Assembly (NCBI GenBank): GCA_016841565.1
Contig: JAENYX010000027.1
Span: 1-39,012 of the forward strand
Direction: 5' to 3'
Length of the DNA stretch: 39,012 bases
Source: Clostridium thermobutyricum
GTDB lineage: Bacteria; Bacillota; Clostridia; Ch29
Below the pieces are notes generated by a model. That model made no database searches. It saw only the letters and a program-made list of their open reading frames with translations, and was not told the origin of the DNA. The translations under genes were made by a program, and so were the position numbers. Shown here piece after piece: positions 16,594-24,215 of this stretch. Each line of letters starts with the position of its first letter. Within the stretch, counting starts at the first letter, position 1.

Positions 16594-17526
16594 GTGATAA
16601 TTAGAAGAATACCTTCCCTCGACAACAGGATTAGGGTAACTCAGCATCTGTCAACGGGCGGTGAAAAGGCATATACTAAAAGCCACCAGGCATTGAAACA
16701 GGACAAAGATGATCTTAAGGATATGCTTTCGGAACTAAACAGTCTTATCGGTATGTACAAAGTTAAGAAACTGGTAAGCGAAATTAGGGACTACATAACA
16801 ATCCAACAGCAGCGAAAGAGCATGGGCCTTATAGCCCAGCCCCTTGTTCTGCATATGATATTCAAGGGGAATCCGGGAACCGGCAAGACTACCGTAGCCA
16901 GGATACTGGGAAAGGCATTCACCAGTATGGGGTTATTATCCAAGGGCCATCTTATAGAAGTTGAAAGGGCAGACCTGGTGGGAGAGTATATTGGCCATAC
17001 TGCTTTAAAAACCAGAGAACTAATAAGGAAATCCCGAGGCGGCATTCTATTTATCGATGAAGCCTATTCGCTTGCAAGAGGAGGAGAGAAGGACTTTGGC
17101 AAGGAGGCTATAGATGCACTTGTAAAGGCAATGGAGGATTACAAGGACGATTTGGTACTTATACTGGCGGGTTATAGATGGGAAATGGAAGTATTCCTAA
17201 GCTCCAATCCCGGACTTAGGTCAAGGTTTCCCATACACCTGGAATTCCCTGACTACAGAATTGAGGAACTTGTTGAGATTGCACAGCTTATGACCAAAAA
17301 AAGAGAATATACTCTGACGCCCGGGGCAAAGGACAAAGTCAGGGAAATACTTTACGATAATGCCGACAGGGGAGAATTGAGCATGGGTAATGCCAGATAC
17401 GTCAGGAATTTGATTGAAAAGGCCATAAGAAAGCAGGCTGTGAGATTGGCAAGGAGAACACAGGTTACCAGAGAATTATTAATGGCATTGGAACGGCAGG
17501 ATATTATGGAAGCCATGGAGAAATAA
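16594..17526 (+). CDS. spoVK: Stage V sporulation protein K-like AAA+ ATPase
   Basis: 310 residues. One AAA+ (CbbX/SpoVK-type) module: Walker A GNPGTGKTTVARIL near residue 91, Walker B GGILFIDEAYSLARGG near 150, sensor I LILAGY and an Arg-finger region NPGLRSRFP near 210. In Bacillus SpoVK is made in the mother cell and needed for mature spores. The GTG start at 16594 is chosen because GGAGGGGTGG (16581-16590) lies just upstream. In Bacillus spoVK is followed by hflX and ynbB; here hflX is absent and a YnbB-like gene follows directly. Confidence 0.92.
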   Translation: MIIRRIPSLDNRIRVTQHLSTGGEKAYTKSHQALKQDKDDLKDMLSELNSLIGMYKVKKLVSEIRDYITIQQQRKSMGLIAQPLVLHMIFKGNPGTGKTTVARILGKAFTSMGLLSKGHLIEVERADLVGEYIGHTALKTRELIRKSRGGILFIDEAYSLARGGEKDFGKEAIDALVKAMEDYKDDLVLILAGYRWEMEVFLSSNPGLRSRFPIHLEFPDYRIEELVEIAQLMTKKREYTLTPGAKDKVREILYDNADRGELSMGNARYVRNLIEKAIRKQAVRLARRTQVTRELLMALERQDIMEAMEK

Positions 17527-17613
17527 TCAATTAAATATTACTAAATATTGATGGTCTGAGGATAGTTGTATATAATTAAAAGGTATGGAACAACAGGAAA
17601 GGATGCTGCAGCA

Positions 17614-18903
17614 GTGGACGTATATAAAATGCTTGATGAAATTATTAAGGTTGACAACGACATACAACGGTTGGACAGGCTGGTAAGTATGGAGATAAGG
17701 GAAGAATTCGAAAGAATAGACAATATACGGCTAATAAATCAGGCAAAGGTACTAAGCGCAATGCGTGAGGAAAGGCTTAGCGAAAGCCATTTTTCCGGTA
17801 CCACCGGATATGGTTACGGAGATACCGGCAGGGAGATCACCGATCGCATTTATGCCCGGGTATTTGGAAGCGAAGATGCATTGGTAAGGGTTCAGATGAT
17901 TTCGGGCACCCATGCCCTGGCCACCTGCTTCAGGGGTATATTGAGACCCGGGGATACGGTATTGTCGGTTACCGGTAAGCCCTATGATACCCTGGAGGAG
18001 GTTCTTGGGATAAGAGGAAACGCACCGGGGAATCTTAAGGAGTTCGGAGTTGATTTCAGGCAGGTAAACTTAAAAAACGGACGTATAGACCGGGAAGGTA
18101 TCCGGGAAAGGCTGGACGATGGAATTAAACTGGTATTCATGCAGCGCTCGACCGGTTATGACTGGAGGCCGGCCCTGTCGATAGAGGATATAAAGAAAAC
18201 AGTCAAGTATATAAAAGGGTTGAAGAAGAATCTTATATTTATGGTGGACAACTGTTATGGTGAGTTTCTGGAGGAAGTAGAACCGGCAGCGGTGGGTGTG
18301 GATATTGCAGCAGGTTCTTTGATTAAGAACCCCGGGGGCGGAATTGTGCCCATGGGGGGATATATTGTTGGAACAAAAGAGCTTGTGGAACAATCGGCTG
18401 CGGCTCTTACCGCCCCGGGACTGGGGAGGAAAGCCGGAGCAACTTTGGGCATTACCCGTTCCTTTCTACAGGGACTGTTTCTGGCACCGCATGTAGTGGC
18501 AGAGGCTGTCAAAGGAGCTGTGTATGCATCGAGAATTTTTGAGCGCCTGGGATTTGAAGTATCGCCGTCATATAAGGATAAGCGCAGCGATATAATACAG
18601 TCAATTAAGTTTGATACAAAAGAACAGCTGCTTTGTTTCTGCCGCGGCATCCAAAAGGGTGCTCCGGTGGACAGCTATGTTACTCCATATCCGTGGGAAA
18701 TGCCGGGTTACGGACATCAGGTGGTTATGGCAGCAGGAGCGTTTATCCAAGGCTCTTCTATAGAGTTGAGCGCCGATGCTCCCATAAAAGAGCCTTATTA
18801 TGGATATCTGCAGGGGGGACTTACCTGGGATCATCTAAGGCTGGGTGTACTTATAACCCTTCAGCAAATGAAAGAAGAGAGTCATATAAAAGTGGATATA
18901 TGA
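17614..18903 (+). CDS. YnbB-type PLP enzyme (methionine gamma-lyase / 'aluminium resistance' family)
   Basis: About 429 residues. PLP fold-type I: TGYGYGDTGRE (family signature), SGTHALATCFRGILRPGD, TGKPYDTLEEVLGIRG, a cofactor-Asp region FMVDNCYGEF and the Schiff-base Lys in AAGSLIKNPGGGIVPMGGYIVG. Annotated in databases as a methionine gamma-lyase family or aluminium-resistance protein; the reaction is poorly established. The start is uncertain: GTG 17614 has AAAGGA 10 bases upstream and fits family N-termini, ATG 17629 lacks a site, and TTG 17566 sits too close to GAGGA. Position after spoVK matches Bacillus ynbB. Confidence 0.85.
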   Translation: MDVYKMLDEIIKVDNDIQRLDRLVSMEIREEFERIDNIRLINQAKVLSAMREERLSESHFSGTTGYGYGDTGREITDRIYARVFGSEDALVRVQMISGTHALATCFRGILRPGDTVLSVTGKPYDTLEEVLGIRGNAPGNLKEFGVDFRQVNLKNGRIDREGIRERLDDGIKLVFMQRSTGYDWRPALSIEDIKKTVKYIKGLKKNLIFMVDNCYGEFLEEVEPAAVGVDIAAGSLIKNPGGGIVPMGGYIVGTKELVEQSAAALTAPGLGRKAGATLGITRSFLQGLFLAPHVVAEAVKGAVYASRIFERLGFEVSPSYKDKRSDIIQSIKFDTKEQLLCFCRGIQKGAPVDSYVTPYPWEMPGYGHQVVMAAGAFIQGSSIELSADAPIKEPYYGYLQGGLTWDHLRLGVLITLQQMKEESHIKVDI

Positions 18904-19049
18904 AACAGCTGCTTTCAAGCGGCATAAAGAACAAGACTGATAAAGGAAGGATGTGGTGGTGCCAGGCTCCAAAGTAGCAGGCAAAGTTTATTGGATGGCG
19001 TTAAACCTATCCGTAAAACTAAATTTACTTAATTAATGGAGGGGTAACA

Positions 19050-20144
19050 GTGATAAATAAGACTTATGTGGAAAAACTAACCGGCATTATGAGGTCACAA
19101 AGCGTAGATGCCATGCTAATTGCACCGTCCGAGGATTTGGAATTTTTACTGGGCTTTTCACCCCATATGGATGAGAGGTTTCAGGGGCTTTTTATAACCA
19201 AGGAAAAGGAAATGTTTTACATAGTGCCGCAGCTCAACATGGAAGAGATGCAGGGCATCTTAAAAGGCAGCAAGGTATATGACTGGGGCGACGGTGAAGG
19301 CTATATGGATACCTTGCTTGGTGCCTTTAAAGATTTTAATCTAAAGAATAAGACCATAGGCGTAAACGGAAGCACAAGCGCAGTAAGCGTTCTTGATATT
19401 AAAAACAGAATCGATGTTAATTTTATAAACGGCAGGCCAATTCTTGAGGAACTGAGGATTATCAAAAGTGAAGATGAATTAAATAATCTCCGGAAGGCGG
19501 CCCATTTAGCCGATAAGGTTTTTGAAGAGCTGCTGGGATATATAAAGCCGGGCATACAGGAGAAGGATATAAAGGAAAAGATACAGGAACTGTTTATGAA
19601 AAACGGAGCCGACGGAGCCTCCTTCAGTCCTATAGTAGCTTCGGGTCCCAATAGTTCTAAGCCCCACTACAATCTTGATACAAGATACATACAGGAAAAA
19701 GATATAATTATACTGGATTTCGGATGCAAGTATAAGGGACTGTGTTCCGACATGTCAAGGACGGTGTTTGTAGGCGGAGTTACGGAGGAAGAGAAGAAAG
19801 TATACAATATAGTATTAAGATCCCAGGAAGCAGGAGAAAAGGCTGTCCGGGAAGGGGTAACCGCCGAAAGCGTGGATGTAATTGCAAGGAACGTAATTGA
19901 GGAAGAGGGCTATGGAAAGTACTTCCTGAACAGGCTTGGACACGGTATTGGATTTAGCGTTCACGAAGCGCCGGATATCAAAGGAGGCAACAAGAGAGTC
20001 CTTGAAAAGGGAATGGCCTTCAGCATTGAGCCGGGCATATACATACCGGGCAAATTCGGCGTCAGGATAGAGAACATTATGGTGATAGGAGAAAACGGAC
20101 CCGAAGCTGTAAATAAGGCTCCAAAGGAAATAGCAGTGGTATAG
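19050..20144 (+). CDS. M24 family Xaa-Pro peptidase (aminopeptidase P-like)
   Basis: 364 residues: an N-terminal creatinase-like domain (1-~125) and a C-terminal pita-bread metallopeptidase (~135-360). Ligands for two metal ions are visible: Asp in ILDFGCKYKG, Asp in CSDMSRTVF, His in GHGIGFSVHEAPD, Glu in SIEPGIYIPG and Glu in GVRIENIMV. It would remove the N-terminal residue before proline in the cytoplasm. GTG 19050 follows GGAGGGGTAACA. The 146-base gap before it shows no feature I recognise. A terminator follows the stop. Confidence 0.92.
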   Translation: MINKTYVEKLTGIMRSQSVDAMLIAPSEDLEFLLGFSPHMDERFQGLFITKEKEMFYIVPQLNMEEMQGILKGSKVYDWGDGEGYMDTLLGAFKDFNLKNKTIGVNGSTSAVSVLDIKNRIDVNFINGRPILEELRIIKSEDELNNLRKAAHLADKVFEELLGYIKPGIQEKDIKEKIQELFMKNGADGASFSPIVASGPNSSKPHYNLDTRYIQEKDIIILDFGCKYKGLCSDMSRTVFVGGVTEEEKKVYNIVLRSQEAGEKAVREGVTAESVDVIARNVIEEEGYGKYFLNRLGHGIGFSVHEAPDIKGGNKRVLEKGMAFSIEPGIYIPGKFGVRIENIMVIGENGPEAVNKAPKEIAVV

Positions 20145-20162
20145 TAAAAAAACATACATCAG

Positions 20163-20193
20163 AAAAGGGAGCATATCAAAATTGCTCCCTTTT
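20163..20193 (+). terminator. Terminator after M24 peptidase
   Basis: Perfect 11-bp stem AAAAGGGAGCA (20163-20173) / TGCTCCCTTTT (20183-20193) with a 9-base loop. The right arm supplies the T run. Confidence 0.8.
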
Positions 20194-20266
20194 AGTATGC
20201 CTAGATATTTAAATGTGTTCTTATATGACTGCCAACTGCTACCTGACACACAGTACCCAGCACCGG

Positions 20267-20881
20267 CTAGAGCCTTCTGAATACTCCCGTAACCTTGCCC
20301 AGAATGGCCACATCCTTTACAATTATGGGCTGCATGAAGGAGTTCTCGGGCTGCAGTCTTATATGGTCGGTTTCCTTGTAAAACCTTTTAACTGTGGCTT
20401 CATCCTCTATAAGAGCCACAACTATTTCTCCGTTATTGGCATAGTTCTGCTGTTTTACCACAACATAATCACCGTCAAGAATACCTGCATCCATCATGCT
20501 TTCACCCTTGACTATGAGTATAAAGCTGTCGTCACCCCTTAAGAAATCTGCCGGCAGTGGAAAGGAATCCTCAATGTTTTCAACGGCCAGGATTGGCTGT
20601 CCGGCTGTAACCTTGCCTACTATGGGTACTTCAATTAAATCTCTGGCTATGGATAGGGGAGAATTATCCAGAATCTCTATGGCCCTTGGCTTGGTGGGGT
20701 CCCTTCGTATCAGTCCTTTTTTCTCAAGCCTTTCAAGATGTCCATGTACGGTAGAAGTAGATTTCAGGTTTACTGCTTCGCATATCTCCCGTACAGACGG
20801 GGGATAGCCTTTATTATATAGCTCACTCTTAATAAACTCCAAAACCTCCAACTGTTTGCCGGTTAAGACCTTCTTTTTCAC
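20267..20881 (-). CDS. lexA: SOS repressor LexA
   Basis: 204 residues, standard length. The N-terminal winged helix (1-70) has [32 protein letters not shown]. The self-cleavage site is Ala93-Gly94 (VTAGQ), with Ser128 in KGESMMDAG and Lys165 in EDEATVKRF as the serine-lysine dyad. RecA filaments trigger autocleavage and derepression. The GTG start at 20881 is chosen because AAAGGAG lies upstream and the length is right; longer readings run through the promoter. Its promoter overlaps a LexA box, so it is autoregulated. It is divergent from a YneA-like gene. Confidence 0.97.
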   Translation of the reverse strand: MKKKVLTGKQLEVLEFIKSELYNKGYPPSVREICEAVNLKSTSTVHGHLERLEKKGLIRRDPTKPRAIEILDNSPLSIARDLIEVPIVGKVTAGQPILAVENIEDSFPLPADFLRGDDSFILIVKGESMMDAGILDGDYVVVKQQNYANNGEIVVALIEDEATVKRFYKETDHIRLQPENSFMQPIIVKDVAILGKVTGVFRRL

Positions 20882-20915
20882 AGCCGCCGCAGCTCCTTTC
20901 CAAGCTTTGTTAAAA

Positions 20916-20944
20916 ATTATACCATATACAGAAAAAAATATCAA
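20916..20944 (-). promoter_or_regulatory. lexA promoter
   Basis: On the minus strand -35 TTGATA (20939-20944) and -10 TATAAT (20916-20921) are separated by exactly 17 bases. The -35 overlaps a LexA box, as expected for autorepression. Confidence 0.85.
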
Positions 20945-20955
20945 ACAAATGTTCG
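20942..20955. promoter_or_regulatory. LexA box (lexA-proximal)
   Basis: Read on the minus strand, CGAACATTTGTTTG matches the Gram-positive SOS consensus CGAACRNRYGTTYC at 12 of 14 positions. It overlaps the -35 of the lexA promoter. Confidence 0.8.
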
Positions 20956-20974
20956 TAAATTTCATATATTTACC

Positions 20975-21003
20975 TTGACTTGGAACATATGTTCTTGTAT
21001 AAT
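20975..21003 (+). promoter_or_regulatory. Promoter of the yneA-like gene
   Basis: -35 TTGACT (20975-20980), 17-base spacer, -10 TATAAT (20998-21003); predicted start near 21010. One LexA box fills the spacer and another covers the start site. Confidence 0.88.
20983..20994. promoter_or_regulatory. LexA box in the spacer of the yneA-like promoter
   Basis: GAACATATGTTC is a perfect palindrome matching the core of the Gram-positive SOS box. It lies between -35 and -10. Confidence 0.9.
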
Positions 21004-21009
21004 TAAAGC

Positions 21010-21021
21010 GAACATAAGTTC
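21010..21021. promoter_or_regulatory. LexA box at the yneA-like start site
   Basis: GAACATAAGTTC, preceded by C and followed by C, matches CGAACRNRYGTTYC at nearly every position. It lies just downstream of the -10. Confidence 0.88.
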
Positions 21022-21037
21022 CTGGAGGGTGATGATT

Positions 21038-21313
21038 ATGAAAAAAAGCCTGGTTTTGCCCGTTATTATACTGCTGCTTACCACTGCTGTTTTTAGTATA
21101 TTTGTATTTGCAGTCAAAGCAAAAAGTCAAACGGTTGTAAAGTATGATGCATACAGTGTGAAATCCGGAGATACTCTATGGAATATAGCAAAACTATACA
21201 ATAATAACAATGGGGACATACGCAGAGTTGTATATGATATAATGATTGAGAATGATATGGCTACACCGGATTTGTATCCCGGCCAGGTATTGAATATTCC
21301 TGTCGGAGATTGA
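21038..21313 (+). CDS. yneA: YneA-like SOS cell-division suppressor with LysM domain
   Basis: 91 residues. One N-terminal membrane segment (residues 4-27, [22 protein letters not shown]), then a LysM domain (36-90: [16 protein letters not shown] ... [13 protein letters not shown]). In Bacillus, YneA is divergent from lexA, is LexA-repressed and delays division during DNA damage; the architecture, position and operators here match. ATG 21038 is preferred to ATG 21032, since GGAGG (21024-21028) then has a 9-base spacer. The function is inferred from this match. Confidence 0.88.
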   Translation: MKKSLVLPVIILLLTTAVFSIFVFAVKAKSQTVVKYDAYSVKSGDTLWNIAKLYNNNNGDIRRVVYDIMIENDMATPDLYPGQVLNIPVGD

Positions 21314-21320
21314 AAAGAGC

Positions 21321-21349
21321 TTCAAAAAATCTCTTCTTTTGGTTATAAT
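21321..21349 (+). promoter_or_regulatory. Possible promoter of the Cys-rich small gene
   Basis: TATAAT at 21344-21349 with TTCAAA at 21321-21326 (17-base spacing, -35 four of six). The predicted start falls at or just before the AAGGAG site, giving a very short leader. No LexA box is visible, so this gene may escape SOS control unless reached by readthrough. Confidence 0.5.
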
Positions 21350-21374
21350 AGTACTGAAGGAGAGCTGGTGTCTT

Positions 21375-21536
21375 ATGAGCAAACAATGCATATTGTATGA
21401 CAGACCCTGCACCGACTGCGGAGAATGTTTGATATGTGACCTGGACAGCAGCAAAATATGTGACAATTGCTGCAGATGCATAGACCGGGATGCTGACTAC
21501 ATAGCCATAGATATAGACGAAATAATGGATGAGTAG
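21375..21536 (+). CDS. 53-residue cysteine-rich small protein
   Basis: 53 residues with nine cysteines at 5, 12, 15, 18, 21, 29, 32, 33 and 35. The core is C-x2-C-x2-C-x2-C-x7-C-x2-C-C-x-C, followed by an acidic tail (DADYIAIDIDEIMDE). The ATG has AAGGAG 11 bases upstream, and a terminator follows 6 bases after the stop, so it is a properly framed gene despite its size. No signal peptide. The cysteine spacing suggests zinc or Fe-S binding. I do not recognise the family. It lies between the SOS gene and ahcY. Confidence 0.75.
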   Translation: MSKQCILYDRPCTDCGECLICDLDSSKICDNCCRCIDRDADYIAIDIDEIMDE

Positions 21537-21542
21537 CATTAT

Positions 21543-21562
21543 GCCCCTGTTGGGGCTTTTTT
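21543..21562 (+). terminator. Terminator after Cys-rich gene
   Basis: GCCCC (21543-21547), loop TGTT, GGGGC (21552-21556), then six Ts: a compact intrinsic terminator. Confidence 0.88.
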
Positions 21563-21610
21563 GTGGTATATTTGATTCAAAAAAGAGTAGAGGAAAGAGA
21601 GGGATTTATA

Positions 21611-22855
21611 GTGGAGAGTATTGTAAGAGATATTGGCCTTGCCGGGAGCGGCAAAAGGAAAATAGAATGGGTAAAGAATTTCATGCCGGTGCTCAATGGA
21701 ATAAAGAAGGAGTTTGAGAGGGATAAACCATTCAAGGGCATAAAGGTGGCGGTATCCATACACCTGGAAGCCAAAACGGCTTATCTGGCCTTGGTTCTTA
21801 AAGCAGGGGGAGCGCAGGTGTATATAACCGGAAGCAACCCTCTGTCTACTCAGGACGAAATAGCAGCAGCCCTTGCAGAGGAAGGATTGAATGTGTATGC
21901 ATGGCATGGATCCACTCAGGAGGAATATAATCAGCATATAGAATGCACTTTGTCAGCAAAACCTCATATTGTGATAGACGATGGGGGGGACCTCATACAT
22001 ATGCTGCATACTCACAGAGAGGACCTCAGAACAAACGTAATAGGAGGCTGTGAAGAGACAACAACCGGTGTATTGAGGCTTAAGGCCATGGAAGAAAAAG
22101 GACATTTGAAGGTTCCTATGCTTGCCGTGAACGACGCATATTGCAAGCACCTCTTTGACAACCGCTATGGTACGGGACAGTCGGTATGGGATGGAATTAT
22201 GAGAACAACCAACCTTCAAATAAACGGAAAGAACGTAGTGGTTGCGGGCTATGGCTGGTGCGGCAAAGGAGTAGCCGCAAGGGCCGAAGGTTTGGGAGCA
22301 AGGGTAATTGTATGCGAGGTGGATCCAATCAAGGCCCTTGAGGCTGCCATGGACGGGCACAGGGTTATGACTATGGAGCAGGCTGCACCGCTGGGAGATT
22401 TCTTTGTGACGGTAACCGGGTGTAAGGGAGCAGTGAACTCCAAACATATTCCCCTTATTAAAAACGGTGCCGTATTGGCCAACGCCGGGCACTTTAACGT
22501 GGAGATTGACTTGGAAAGTATGGAAGCCGAAAGTATTGAAAGAAAACCTGTAAAGCCCAACATAGAGGTTTTTAAAATGAAGGATGGAAGAAATATATAC
22601 CTGCTGGGGGAGGGAAGGCTTGTAAACCTTGCGGCAGGGGATGGACATCCCATAGAAATAATGGATATGAGCTTTGGAATACAGGCACTGGGAGCTAAAT
22701 ATATATTGGAAAGCCGTGGTAAACTGGAGAACAGGGTATATCAAATTCCGGGCACAATAGACCAGCGGGTTGCCCTTATGAAGCTGGATGGCATGGGAAT
22801 AAAAATTGACCGCCTTGACAGCAGCCAGATTGAATATTTGCACAGTTGGGAATAA
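21611..22855 (+). CDS. ahcY: Adenosylhomocysteinase, short (archaeal/thermophile-like) type
   Basis: 414 residues. It hydrolyses S-adenosylhomocysteine to adenosine and homocysteine using bound NAD. Visible: STQDE in the substrate domain, the catalytic region VNDAYCKHLFDNRYGTGQS, the NAD-binding GYGWCGKGVAAR and NAGHFNVEID. It lacks the C-terminal PFKPDHYRY-type tail that completes the neighbouring active site in eukaryotic-type enzymes, ending instead in SSQIEYLHSWE. Many Firmicutes recycle SAH through Pfs and LuxS, so this is the alternative route. GTG 21611 follows GAGAGGG with a 7-base spacer. S-inosylhomocysteine as substrate cannot be excluded. Confidence 0.92.
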   Translation: MESIVRDIGLAGSGKRKIEWVKNFMPVLNGIKKEFERDKPFKGIKVAVSIHLEAKTAYLALVLKAGGAQVYITGSNPLSTQDEIAAALAEEGLNVYAWHGSTQEEYNQHIECTLSAKPHIVIDDGGDLIHMLHTHREDLRTNVIGGCEETTTGVLRLKAMEEKGHLKVPMLAVNDAYCKHLFDNRYGTGQSVWDGIMRTTNLQINGKNVVVAGYGWCGKGVAARAEGLGARVIVCEVDPIKALEAAMDGHRVMTMEQAAPLGDFFVTVTGCKGAVNSKHIPLIKNGAVLANAGHFNVEIDLESMEAESIERKPVKPNIEVFKMKDGRNIYLLGEGRLVNLAAGDGHPIEIMDMSFGIQALGAKYILESRGKLENRVYQIPGTIDQRVALMKLDGMGIKIDRLDSSQIEYLHSWE

Positions 22856-22863
22856 AAGTGGAG

Positions 22864-22893
22864 AAGGGATCCTTACTATTCGTGGGGATCCTT
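22864..22893. terminator. Weak hairpin between convergent ahcY and recombinase genes
   Basis: Eight pairs with one bulged G (22864-22872 with 22886-22893), overlapping the recombinase 3' end. Poor U tracts on both sides; possibly a weak bidirectional terminator. Confidence 0.4.
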
Positions 22894-23841
22894 CTTATCA
22901 TTTGACAGAGGATTCTTCTTCATGGCATCCCTTAGCCTTTTATCGTCCACATGGGTGTATATCTGGGTGGTGGATATGCTTGAGTGGCCCAGTATCTGCT
23001 GCAGCGCCCTGATATCCACATCACCATGCTTGTACATGAGGGTGGCGGCGGTATGTCTCAGCTTATGGGCAGAATATTTTCCGGTATCCAGGCCGGCTTT
23101 TTCCACATATTTTTTGACTATATACTGTATTGTCTTGTTGCTTATGCGCTGTTTTCTTTTACTGAGAAACAGCGCATCCCTGTCCTTTACACCATCTCTA
23201 GGACGTACTCTCAGATAATCCTCAACAGCTTTCAGGCATGCTTCATTGAGGTAGACAGTCCTCTCCTTGTTGCCTTTTCCGATTACGGTGAGGGTATCAC
23301 CCCTGATATTGCTTATATTGATGCTAACCAGTTCCGACAGCCTCAGGCCGCAGTTTAAGAAAAGCGTCAGTATACAATAATCCCGGTCCCTGAATTCGCC
23401 CTGAACCGCATCCAGCAATTCTCTAGCTTCCATCAGGGTAAGGTGTACAGGATGCCGTGAGGATATTTTGGGGGTTTCGAGCTCATCGGTAGGATTCTCA
23501 TCAATCATTTTCATTTTGACATGCAAAAACTTAAAAAAGGAACGCAGGGTAGAGACCTTGCGGGCCTTTGCCGAGTTGCTGTTGTTCCTTACAAAGCTTA
23601 CATAGGAGATAAAGCCGTACAGATCGTTTAAGGTTACTGATTTGATAAACTCAATATCAATATCATCAATGCGGATTTTCTCAAAGTCGGCAATTTTGGG
23701 GACAAGGCCGCGCTGTACCTTTAGATAACGAAAGAAGGTGCGGAGGTCATAATAGTATTCCTTTACTGTGTTTTTTGACTTTCCTTTGATGGTCTCCATA
23801 TAATTAAGGAAACTCATAAGGGGTAGGGGTATATTGTTCAT
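22876..23841 (-). CDS. Tyrosine recombinase (XerC/XerD-like)
   Basis: 321 residues. The SAM-like core-binding domain spans residues 5-110 and the catalytic domain 130-310. Catalytic residues: Arg167 (CGLRLSEL), Lys in IGKGNKERTV (~190), His259 and Arg262 (HKLRHTAA), His286 (LGHSSISTTQ), Tyr295 (IYTHV). The C-terminal tail DDKRLRDAMKKNPL is Xer-like. The start at 23841 has AGGAGGATCAAC directly upstream. The N-terminal domain is somewhat longer than in XerC/D (~300). Chromosome dimer resolution is possible, but no phage or integron genes or att sites are near, and a second Xer elsewhere cannot be assessed. Confidence 0.92.
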   Translation of the reverse strand: MNNIPLPLMSFLNYMETIKGKSKNTVKEYYYDLRTFFRYLKVQRGLVPKIADFEKIRIDDIDIEFIKSVTLNDLYGFISYVSFVRNNSNSAKARKVSTLRSFFKFLHVKMKMIDENPTDELETPKISSRHPVHLTLMEARELLDAVQGEFRDRDYCILTLFLNCGLRLSELVSINISNIRGDTLTVIGKGNKERTVYLNEACLKAVEDYLRVRPRDGVKDRDALFLSKRKQRISNKTIQYIVKKYVEKAGLDTGKYSAHKLRHTAATLMYKHGDVDIRALQQILGHSSISTTQIYTHVDDKRLRDAMKKNPLSNDKKDPHE

Positions 23842-23854
23842 GTTGATCCTCCTA

Positions 23855-23882
23855 ATTATACAAAATGGATATTTTGTATAAT
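23855..23882. promoter_or_regulatory. Perfect 12-bp inverted repeat before the recombinase gene
   Basis: ATTATACAAAAT (23855-23866) and ATTTTGTATAAT (23871-23882) flank GGAT. It lies immediately upstream of the recombinase ribosome binding site and contains TATAAT-like sequences. It could be an operator or a leader hairpin masking translation. Confidence 0.7.
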
Positions 23883-23887
23883 GGTAG

Positions 23888-23896
23888 TTATACACA
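23888..23896 (+). promoter_or_regulatory. DnaA box (TTATACACA)
   Basis: Matches TTATNCACA, the general DnaA box. It faces a second box 16 bases away. Confidence 0.6.
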
Positions 23897-23912
23897 AAAA
23901 ACGCTGTTTCCC

Positions 23913-23921
23913 TGTGGATAA
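23913..23921 (-). promoter_or_regulatory. DnaA box (TTATCCACA)
   Basis: Read on the minus strand this is the strict consensus TTATCCACA. Together with 23888-23896 it forms an inverted pair upstream of the recombinase gene. Confidence 0.65.
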
Positions 23922-24149
23922 GCCGCGTCTACTCTATTATAACATAAACTATGAGATTTTAGGCTGACATATTTTTAGCCTTCTGTTCTTATATGAACTG
24001 ATTTTATTTTTACGCATATAGATATATTGCTGCAATTTGTCGTACTTGCCCATCGACAACTTATATGACAGTTACTTTTATAAATGAAAATTGTCGAAAT
24101 ACTTCATCTACTAAAAATAATATTATTATGTTAACGCATTTTCTGACAA
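23922..24149. other. AT-rich gene-free stretch upstream of the recombinase
   Basis: No gene seen. It contains short inverted repeats: AGGCT/AGCCT near 23960-23985, GTTC-TTATAT-GAAC near 23985-23998, and TTGTCG (24037-24042) with CGACAA (24054-24059), with another TTGTCG near 24091. It probably carries the recombinase promoter region. Confidence 0.5.
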
Positions 24150-24192
24150 TAAAAAGATGTCGGGTATTAAAATAATATAATCCGACATCTTT
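24150..24192 (-). terminator. Terminator after FMN-binding lipoprotein gene
   Basis: 11-bp stem (24153-24163 with 24182-24192), 18-base interior; on the minus strand the stem ends in a run of Ts (24151-24155). Confidence 0.8.
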
Positions 24193-24215
24193 GGTGTTTT
24201 ATCGGTACGCTATCA

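Noticed and set aside
18633..18977. An overlapping frame at the end of the YnbB-like gene that extends into the intergenic gap.
   Set aside because: No start signal and no recognisable protein; most of it is a shifted reading of the PLP enzyme.
21563..21610. An SAH riboswitch before the adenosylhomocysteinase gene.
   Set aside because: Only 48 bases separate the preceding terminator from the start codon, too little for the known SAH aptamer plus expression platform, and no conserved core was seen.
24097..24137. A dif-like XerD half-site (TTATGTTAACG at 24126-24136) near the recombinase gene.
   Set aside because: The left half fits poorly at the required 6-base spacing; a reasonable left half appears only with a 9-base spacer. 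Chance match in AT-rich sequence is likely.
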